Positions 56,821 to 64,000 of a stretch of 64,000 nucleotides of DNA are shown here, piece by piece. The stretch's first letter is position 1, and the number at the start of each line of letters is the position of its first letter. This DNA is from Nerophis ophidion (lineage: Eukaryota > Chordata > Actinopteri > Syngnathiformes > Syngnathidae): assembly GCF_033978795.1 (NCBI RefSeq), contig NC_084630.1, forward strand, positions 6,491,897-6,555,896. Reading direction: 5' to 3'. The position numbers were made by a program, and so were the translations under genes. Below the pieces are notes generated by a model. The model saw only the letters and a program-made list of their open reading frames with translations, did not search any database and was not told the origin of the DNA.

Positions 56821-57171
56821 ACATGCCCTGCGATTGACTGATGTCAAGTCCAGAGTGTACCCCACTTTCCACCCCAAAGTCAGCTGGGAAGCACTTCATC
56901 TCCCACATAAGGCTTAGAAGAATGAATGAACGCTATTGTACATCATACTGTTTAGTGAAGTGTTGACATTCTGGAACAGATTTAGCAGAAAAACAGCTGT
57001 AGGGTATAAATTATTCCTGCTGTTTCTTACACTGTTAACTTCTTCTTTAGTATCTCCCGGAAGACTTGCCGACAAACAGTTTGTCAAAGTGACAGAACTG
57101 CCTGTTGTCTGAAGGCCAATAGTAAGTGGTGCCCCGCTATGGAATAGCTTTATGAGTCGAGACTAGTGTTG
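56821..57171. other. Spacer with degenerate SINE-like piece
   Basis: CCCTGCGATTGACTGATGTC and AGAGTGTACCCCACTTTCCA near 56825-56875 echo the SINE-C body. Nothing else is recognised. Confidence 0.45.
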
Positions 57172-58848
57172 TCTCGATACCAATATTTTGGTACCGGTGT
57201 CGGTTGCAACATTTTTTCGATAGTTTTCGGTACTTTTCGATACTTTTCGATACAAAGGAGACCACAAAAACATTGCATTATTGGTTTTATTTTAACAAAA
57301 AATTATTACGGTACATTAAACATATGTTGCCTATTGCTAGTTTGTCCTTAAATAAAACAGTGAACACACAAGACAAAATATATTTTATTAGTAAGTAAGC
57401 AAACAAAGGCTCATATTTTAGTCTACTGACATATGCAGTAACATATTGTGTCATTTATCATTCTACTATTTTGTCAAATGTATTAATTATTGTTTATTTA
57501 CTGTTAATATCTGCTTACTTTCTATTTTAACATGTTCTATCTACACTTTTGTTCAAATGTAATAATCATGTATTCTTCTGATGTTTTGATACTTTACATT
57601 AGTTTTGGATGATACCACAGATTTGGGTATCAATCCAATACCAAGTAGTTACAGGATCATACTTGTTGTATTCAAATTCCGCATGTGTACAGGGACATAT
57701 TTCCTGATTTTATAAACATAATATACATTTTTTTTTAAAAACGAAAGAAAATATTGTGATGCCACAAAATATCAACATATTCACAGTAGTATCGACTAGA
57801 TACACTCTTATACTTGATATCATCACAGTGGAAGCATTTAAGTCTCACCTTAAAACTCATCTGTATACTCTAGCCTTTAAATAGACCTCCTTTTTAGACC
57901 AGTTGATCTGCCGCTTCTTTTCTTTCTCCTATGTCCCCCCCTCCCTTGTGGAGGGGGTCCGGTCCGATTACCATGGATGAAGTACTGGCTGTCCAGAGTC
58001 GGGACCCAGGATGGACCGCTCGCCTGTATCGGTTGGGGACATCTCTACGCTGCTGATCCGCTTGAGATGGTTTCCTGTGGACGGGACTCTCGCTGCTGTC
58101 TTGGATCCGCTTGAACTGAACTCTCGCGGCTGTGTTGGAGCCCTGATGGATTGAACTTTCACAGTATCATGTTAGACCCGCTCGACATCCATTGCTTTCG
58201 GTCCCCTAGAGGGGGGGGGGTTGCCCACATCTGAGGTCCTCTCCAAGGTTTCTCATAGTCAGCATTGTCACTGGCGTCCCACTGGATGTGAATTCTCCCT
58301 GCCCACTGGGTGTGAGTTTTCCTTGCCCTTTTGTGGGTTCTTCCGAGGATGTTGTAGTCGTAATGATTTGTGCAGTCTTTTGAGACATTTGTGATTTGGG
58401 GCTATATAAATAAACATTGATTGATTGATTGATTTGTGTACATTTTGACACCGGTGAGCTACGGTGTGTAGTGAAACAGGTTTAGCTATTCCTCGTCCTG
58501 CAGGGACGATACTTGTAAGAAACGTACTTTATTTGTCGTCATGGAGGCGAGGATTAGTGATTGAGAAGTAGCAAAAAACGCCTCAGTGTCATAACTTCAC
58601 CTTTATCTTTAGTTTTTAAGCCATAATGCGTCCGTTTTCCCTTTTCTGTCTACACACTGTGTCTGCTTGTAAGTACTCTGTGATTGTGCGCTGCCGAACA
58701 TGCTCGTCTGCTCGTAAACCAGCAATGTCACGAGTTGACGACAACGACAGGGGCGCGGGGAACCGGTACTTTTCTGAAGCTCTATAGTACCGGATATGAT
58801 TTATTAGTATCGCGGTACTATACTAATACCGGTATACCGTACAACCCT
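57172..58848 (-). mobile_element. hAT-4 copy, reversed, with L2 inside
   Basis: Left CTAGTGTTGTCTCGATACCA and right GTATACCGTACAACCCTAG are the hAT-4 ends in reverse order. The body is complementary to 12333-15950 (GTTCTATCTACACTTTTGTT). L2 occupies 57830-58434. Confidence 0.8.
57830..58434 (+). repeat. L2-like LINE 3' fragment, longest of its type here
   Basis: It begins AAGCATTTAAGTCTCACCTT (near the ORF end), then TAGCCTTTAAATAGACCTCC and on to the TTGA tail. 5'-truncated. Confidence 0.87.
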
Positions 58849-58852
58849 AGTG

Positions 58853-59086
58853 AAGTGAAGTGAATTATATTTATATAGCGCTTTTCTCTAGTGACTCAAA
58901 GCGCTTTACATAGTGATTCCCAATATCTAAGTTACATTTAAACCAGTGTGGGTGGCACCGGGAGCAGGTGGGTAAAGTGTCTTGCCCAAGGACACAACGG
59001 CAGTGACTAGGATGGCGGAGGCGGGAATCGAGCCTGCAACCCTCAAGTTGCGAGCACGGCCACTCTACCAACCGAGCTATACCGCC
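58853..59086 (-). mobile_element. SINE-A, full length
   Basis: Minus strand GGCGGTATAGCTCGGTTGGT, box B GGCTCGATTCCC, usual tail. It abuts the hAT-4 right end. Confidence 0.92.
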
Positions 59087-59416
59087 TAGTAGAGACTAAG
59101 GCCTATATGACGTCATACACACCAGATTTGTACTAGACTTTTGTGTTTGAACAGTATATCTTACGTTACCTAAACCTATATCTCAATATCTCAGTTCAGA
59201 AATGATCAAATAATTTACTTTTGCACTGACTTTTTTACCGTATTTACTCCAAGAGTAACAGCCTCACCAAGGTGTGTTAGGAAAAGTACATGAGAAGAGA
59301 AAATTGACATAGCAGAAGTTACACAAAAAGGTTAAAGTTAAATAACGTTTCTGGGATTTAAAGAAGTCCTGACCGGCTGTAGAACAATTAGACACAACTG
59401 AAGCATGTGGGATCTG
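59087..59416. other. Spacer without recognised feature
   Basis: This is AT-rich DNA in which I see no repeat ends or exon. Confidence 0.5.
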
Positions 59417-59502
59417 AACCGAGGATGTCGTTGTGGCTTGTGCAGCCCTTTGAGACACTTGTGATTCAGGGCTATATAAATAAACATTGATTGATTGATT
59501 GA
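59417..59502 (+). repeat. L2-like LINE 3' tail
   Basis: GAGGATGTCGTTGTGGCTTG to AAATAAACATTGATTGATTG; only the last ~85 bp are present. Confidence 0.8.
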
Positions 59503-59852
59503 AGCAACAATTGTCATGACGTGGACTTTGGTGCGGTTTGTTTTCCCGTGGTGCAAAGCGACTGAACCGGACACGACGTGAAGGTAATGGCATCTTTTAA
59601 TTAATTTATCAAAAGGTGAAACAGAAAGGCTCACAGCGGAGGTACAAAACTTGGCTAAGAAAACAAAAACTATTACTATTACGTAAACTATGGACATGAA
59701 AACATGAACTAAAAACCTCACTAAACCGTGTCTTGAATAAACAAAAAAAAATGTGGCAAGAAAAGAGTAGCATGAAGTGTCAAGAGTGCAGAGCATGAAC
59801 GTGGTTTCACCAGGCTGACTGCCTGGCAACTACAGGCTTAAATAGTGGTGAC

Positions 59853-61085
59853 GTGATTAACAATTTGATTTTTCGTCCTGGTCGTGGAACTGTGGACCAG
59901 CTCTATACTCTCCGCAGGGTTCTTGAGGGTGCATGGGAGTTTGCCCAACCAGTCTACATGTGCTTTGTGGACTTGGAGAAGGCATTCGACCGTGTCCCTC
60001 GGGAAGTCCTGTGGGGAGTGCTCAGAGAGTATGGGGTATCGGACTGTCTTATTGTGGCAGTCCACTCCCTGTATGATCAGTGCCAGAGCTTGGTCCGCAT
60101 TGCCGGCAGTAAGTCGAACACATTTCCAGTCAGGGTTGGACTCCGCCAAGGCTGTCCTTTGTCACCGATTCTGTTCATAACTTTTATGGTCAGAATTTCT
60201 AGGCGCAGTCAAGGTGTTGAGGGGTTCCGGTTTGGTGACCGCGGGATTGGGTCTCTGCTTTTTGCAGATGATGTGGTCCTGATGGCTTCATCTGACCGGG
60301 ATCTTCAGCTCTCGCTGGATCGGTTCGCAGCCGAGTGTGAAGCGACCGGAATGATAATCAGCACCTCCAAGTCCGAGTCCATGGTTCTCGTCCGGAAAAG
60401 GGTGGAATGCCATCTACGGGTTGGGGAGGAGACCCTGCCCCAAGTGGAGGAGTTCAAGTACCTAGGAGTCTTGTTCACGAGTGGGGGAAGAGTGGATTGT
60501 GAGATCGACAGGCGGATCGGTGCGGCGTCTTCAGTAATGCGGACGTTGTACCGATCCATTATGGTGAAGAAGGAGCTGAGCCGGAAGGCAAAGCTCTCAA
60601 TTTACCGGTCGATCACGTTCCCATCCTCACCTATGGTCATGAGCTTTGGGTCATGACCCAAAGGATAAGATCACGGGTACAAGCGGCCGAAACTAGTTTC
60701 GTCCGCCGTGTGGCGGGACTCTCCCTTAGAGATAGGGTGAGAAGCTCTGCCATCCGGGAGGAACTCAAAGTAAAGCCGCTGCTCCTCCACATCGAGAGGA
60801 GCCAGATGAGGTGGTTCGGGCATCTGGTCAGGATGCCACCCGAACGCCTCCCTAGGGAGATGTTTAGGGCACGTCCAGCCAGTAGGAGGCCACGGGGAAG
60901 ACCCAGGACACGTTGGGAAGACTATGTCTCCCGGCTGGCCTGGGAACGCCTCGGGATCCCCTGGGAAGAGCTAGATGAAGTGGCTGGGGAGAGGGAAGTC
61001 TGGGTTTCCCTGCTTAGGCTGTTGCCCCCGCGACCCGACCTCGGATAAGCGGAAGAAGATGGATGGATGGATGGATGGATGGATG
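59853..61085 (+). pseudogene. Rex3 (RTE) LINE, best-preserved copy
   Basis: Frame 1 (59853-60656, 267 codons) covers the reverse transcriptase palm: GRGTVDQLYTLRRVLEGAWE, MCFVDLEKAFDRVPREVLWG (first catalytic Asp), RQGCPLSPILFITFMVRISR, GSLLFADDVVLMASSDRDLQ (intact FADD), EEFKYLGVLFTSGGRVDCEI. A frameshift near 60640 passes to frame 2 (60653-61048, 131 codons), which has LSLRDRVRSSAIREELKVKP and the C-terminal RPRGRPRTRWEDYVSRLAWE to LLRLLPPRPDLG. The 3' end is CTCGGATAAGCGGAAGAAGA plus GGAT repeats. RTE elements copy themselves by target-primed reverse transcription. The endonuclease is missing and the first Met is not native, since real homology starts near 59868. Disabled by truncation and one frameshift, but with few changes. 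Confidence 0.93.
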
Positions 61086-61086
61086 G

Positions 61087-62272
61087 ATTGATTGATACTT
61101 TTATTAGTAGATTGCACAGTTCAGTACATATTCCATACAATTGACCACTAAATGGTAACACCCGCTAAGTTTTTCAACTTGTTTAAGTCGGGGTCCACGT
61201 TAATCAATTCATGGTACAAATATATACTATCAGCATAATACAGTCATCACACAAGTTAATCATCATACTATGTATATTGAATTATTTACATTATTTACAA
61301 TCCGGGGGGTGGGATGAGGAGCTTTGGTTGATATCAGAACTTCAGTCATCAACAATTGCATCAACAGACAAATGGACATTGAAAGAGTGTAAATAAATGA
61401 TAAATGGGTTGTACATGTATAGCGCTTTTCTACCTTCAAGATACTCAAAGCGCTTTAACACTACTTCCACATTTACCCATTCACACACACATTCACACAC
61501 TGATGGAGGGAGCTGCCATGCAAGGCGCCAACCAGTACCCATCAGGAGCAAGGGTGAAGTGTCTTGCTCAGGACACAACGGACGTGACGAGGTTGGTTCT
61601 AGGTGGGATTTGAACCAGTGACCCTCGGGTTGCGCACGGCCACTCTCCCACTGCGCCCCGCCGTAGGTCTTAGTAGGATATGTACAGCCAGCAGAGAAGA
61701 CCTTTGTTAGATCGGAATCTGGGTTTAACGTGGTTTTTGGAGCTCCATCTGGTGTTGTGGTTATGGCGGTCATTTACGTTAAGGAAATAGTTTGACATGT
61801 ACTTCGGTATCAGGGAGGTGTAGCGGATTTTATAGACTAGGCTCGGTGCAAGTTGTTTTAATCTCTCCTCCACCCTGAGCCAGCCTACTTCGGAGAAGTG
61901 GGTTGGAGTGAGGTGAGATCTGGGGTGGAGGTCTAAAAGCAACCGGACTAGCTTGTTCTGGGATGTTTGGAGTCTAGATTTGAGGGTTTTGGAGGTGCTG
62001 GGGTACCAGGAGGTGCAAGCGTAATCGAAAAAGGGTTGAATGAGAGTTCCCCGCTAGAATCTCCAAGGCGCTTTTGTTGACCAGAGAGGAGATTCTGTAG
62101 AGTAATCCCGTTCTTTGGTTGATCTTTTTGATTACCTTGGTTGCCATCACAGGAAAGATTAGTCTCTAGAATGGATCCTATGTAGGTGATCTCATCTTTC
62201 CTGGTGATAACAATGTCACCCATTTTTAGAATGAAGTCACTGACTTTCTTAATGTTGATATGGGAGACAACA
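61087..62272 (-). pseudogene. LINE-X: ORF C-terminus and 3' UTR
   Basis: The minus strand carries two frame pieces, 62223-61948 (ITRKDEITYIGSILETNLSC) and 61942-61670 (RLKQLAPSLVYKIRYTSLIP then HNHNTRWSSKNHV). These are the post-RT C-terminal region of a CR1/L2/Rex1-group LINE, with several frameshifts. The 3' UTR follows and ends TTACCATTTAGTGG...GTGCAATCTACTAATAAAAG plus TCAA. This is the only place where the LINE-X tail, scattered elsewhere in the window, is joined to coding sequence. A SINE-B splits it. Confidence 0.75.
61396..61666 (-). mobile_element. SINE-B, nearly full length
   Basis: The minus strand begins ACGGCGGGGCGCAGTGGGAG, box B GGTTCAAATCCC, tail AGCGCTATACATGTACAACC. Inserted in the LINE-X 3' UTR. 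Confidence 0.92.
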
Positions 62273-62432
62273 GGTGCATGAGTCCAAATAAATCAGGTCC
62301 GTGACACGAGGACAGGTAAAAACCAATGGGTTCTCATGGAAACAAAACAGGGAGTGAAAAAAACAGGAACTGACAAAATCCAAAAACCCAACAGAACATA
62401 GCCAAACTAAACATGATCACCAAGACATGACA

Positions 62433-62731
62433 ATATGATCTTAATCGTGTACCTACGTGTCCTTCTTTGAGTTTTTTGTTACATTCAGAGTCTACTCTCT
62501 CTTGTGGTCTGCCCGAAGGCAGGTTTCAGTCCTCAAAGCATCCCCTTCACTACTCGCCTCTTGACGTGTTTGTAAGAGTCGCTATCCTTACCTTATCTAA
62601 CATCCCAGATCTTCTTCTCGCTGGAGGCCTCTTGCCCTCCACTCTACATTAAATCATGACCACAAGCAGGTCTCCGTGACGTAGCGCCTGCCGATCCCGG
62701 CTCTGTGCCTTCTACGGACGATGTAGACCAG
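62433..62731. other. Spacer without recognised feature
   Basis: A CT-rich plus-strand stretch with a short frame at 62467-62652. No domain or splice pattern supports a gene. Confidence 0.5.
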
Positions 62732-62994
62732 TGGAGTCAAAGTCAAGGTCCAAGGGCCGGATCTGGCTGAATGAATTATCTACGACCCACCGGGATGATA
62801 TTTGATTAGCATTAGAACCGGCCCGCAGGCCACAGCTGCCTGCTGCTGTTTTGCATGCACCAATACTCCATCAGTTTTGGTGCTAAACATTTTCAAAATT
62901 CAAGCCATAAAAATAGGGTGACACAGTAAATATTTGGGGTGCCACTTTTTTTTTTTAAATGTTTTGAAAACAATGATACATGTATGCCTATTCC

Positions 62995-63519
62995 TGTTAT
63001 ATCTCGCTGGGGAGAGGCGGAGCCGGCAGTCAGACAGCGAGGCAGGGCATACCATAGCCCAGCCCATGATGGCGGCGAGGAGGCGTGACCGGTAGTCCGA
63101 CAGCAAGGCAGGGTACGCCGGAACCCAGCCCAAGATGGCAGCGAGGAGGCGTGGACTGCGAGCAAGCAGCGAGGCAAGCGCGCCGGAATCAACCCCGCAA
63201 ATATTATCAGGGGCGTGTGTCGCCCACCTGGGCACAATTTAAATCTCTCGCACTGTATAAAAGGGTAGCGCCTGTTAACGCCGAGGGAAGAGACCGAGAG
63301 AGGAAGGAAGCAGATGCTGAACGAGAGCGAGAGAGAGCCAAAGGAAGACGAAGACACACGCAAATGAAAAGGTGGAGCGGCAGAAGAAGCAGGACACGGC
63401 AAGGCTGAAAAGCAACCCTTAGAGACTTTGCACTATTGAAAAATAAAAGAAAGTCTAATCTGCGCCACAATGTCCTTCCTTGGTGGTCCTGAGAACCCGC
63501 ACGACAGCAAGCGACTGTC
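62995..63519 (+). mobile_element. LTR-like block with 70-bp tandem repeats
   Basis: Begins TGTTATATCTCGCTGGGG, ends AAGCGACTGTCACA. It contains two to three units of AGCCCAAGATGGCAGCGAGG-type sequence, CTGTATAAAAGGGTAGCG (TATA-like, near 63254), and AAAAATAAAAGAAAGTC (polyadenylation-like, near 63436). ATTCC before and CTCAC after do not form a target duplication. Confidence 0.5.
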
Positions 63520-63670
63520 ACACTCACATACTCTATAGTTATTTGGAAAAAGGTTGTCATAAACGTTACTCAATGCAAAAGAAAACACTTTTTTTATGCA
63601 TATGTAAAATGATTCAGTTGTAAACATTAATTCACTTTCCTTTATGGATCTAAACAAGTTGGACTTGGGG

Positions 63671-63804
63671 GTTAAATCACCAAAAATGATTCCCGGGTGT
63701 GACCACCACTGCTGCTCACTGCTCCCCACACCTCCCAGGGGGTGATCAAGGGTGATGGGTCAAATGTGACGATCATTGGTACTTTAACTTTTTTAACTTT
63801 AAAC
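63671..63804 (+). mobile_element. SINE-D, 3' part
   Basis: GGTTAAATCACCAAAAATGA, CTGCTGCTCACTGCTCCCCA, then GATCATTGGTACTTTAACTT. The tRNA-like head is missing. Confidence 0.85.
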
Positions 63805-64000
63805 TTTATCGCCGCTGGTGTTTTTTTCTATGTTTTTATTGTAGTATTTTCAGAATGTTTTTTTGTTCCATTTAAGGTCCAAATAAAACCATCTGAAGTT
63901 GTCTTTACTTTTTAGTTTTAATGCCATGATTTTAATAGTCCGGCCCGCCTGTGCACAGATTTTCCTCCATGCGGCCCCTGAGCTAGAATGAGTTTGACAC

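Larger units (their letters stand above)
59512..62432 (-). mobile_element. Solo LTR (family 1), interrupted by Rex3 and LINE-X
   Basis: Left TGTCATGACGTGGACTTTGG, right AAGACATGACA. 59512-59850 and 62273-62432 rejoin as the family LTR seen at 5507-7608. The minus strand has TATTTAAGCCTGTAGTTGCC, a likely promoter region. A target duplication is ambiguous (ACAAT lies at 59507-59511 and overlaps the end at 62430-62434). Confidence 0.65.
62732..64000. mobile_element. hAT-1-related copy, right terminus at window edge
   Basis: Left CAGTGGAGTCAAAGTCAAGG followed by GGCCCGCAGGCCACAG; right GCGGCCCCTGAGCTAGAATG and AGTTTGACAC, cut by the window end. It is more diverged from the other hAT-1 copies and contains an LTR-like block and a SINE-D piece. 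Confidence 0.7.

Noticed and set aside
62995..63519. CpG-rich host promoter
   Set aside because: TATA-like and polyadenylation-like signals 180 bp apart inside a TG...CA block within a hAT fit an LTR better, although no target duplication was found.

Overview
This window looks like intronic DNA of a ray-finned fish, probably a percomorph. It carries Tc1-type transposons, Rex3/RTE and Rex1-like LINEs, L2-like LINE tails ending in (TTGA)n, several tRNA-derived SINE families and many hAT copies, all typical of teleosts. Naming a genus would be a guess; the repeat density would suit a large-genome lineage.

The one confident host-gene piece is a 124-bp exon at 16085-16208 on the minus strand. It has proper splice sites and encodes 41 residues matching the sarcoglycan C-terminal domain, closest to zeta-sarcoglycan (sgcz). 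I found no other sarcoglycan exon, so the window is best read as two parts of very large introns flanking this exon. A second, unidentified exon candidate lies at 20983-21256 on the plus strand.

Almost everything else is layered transposable elements, and their order of insertion can often be read. 1-7.6 kb: hAT copies, one partly duplicated, and a solo LTR holding both a hAT and a 5S rRNA pseudogene. 8.1-11.7 kb: a Tc1 element split by a hAT, a solo LTR and an L2 fragment. 12.3-16.0 kb: a hAT containing a LINE that itself holds a Kolobok-type element (TTAA target site, THAP-like ORF) and an L2. 17.2-19.4 kb: a hAT-like element containing a TIR element, containing a solo LTR, containing a SINE. 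21.3-29.1 kb: MITEs, hATs and SINEs. 29.2-31.0 kb and 36.3-37.9 kb: an unclassified repeat, in the first case a near-identical ~867-bp tandem duplication headed by a 22-bp perfect hairpin. 31.4-35.4 kb: a hAT with an exact 8-bp target duplication, Rex3 and Kolobok. 39.8-46.2 kb: hAT, SINEs, Rex3 and a 904-bp palindromic Tc1. 46.7-51.2 kb: a solo LTR with a tandemly amplified SINE and a long Rex1-like LINE ORF. 52.7-64 kb: more hAT copies, inverted LTRs, a Tc1 nest, the best Rex3 copy, and a hAT running off the window end.

No autonomous transposon is intact and no bacterial-type feature is present. Family names rest on motif recognition and comparison of copies within the window, not on database searches. 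In the entries, hAT-1 to hAT-6, SINE-A to SINE-D and LINE-X are local labels for families that recur here.
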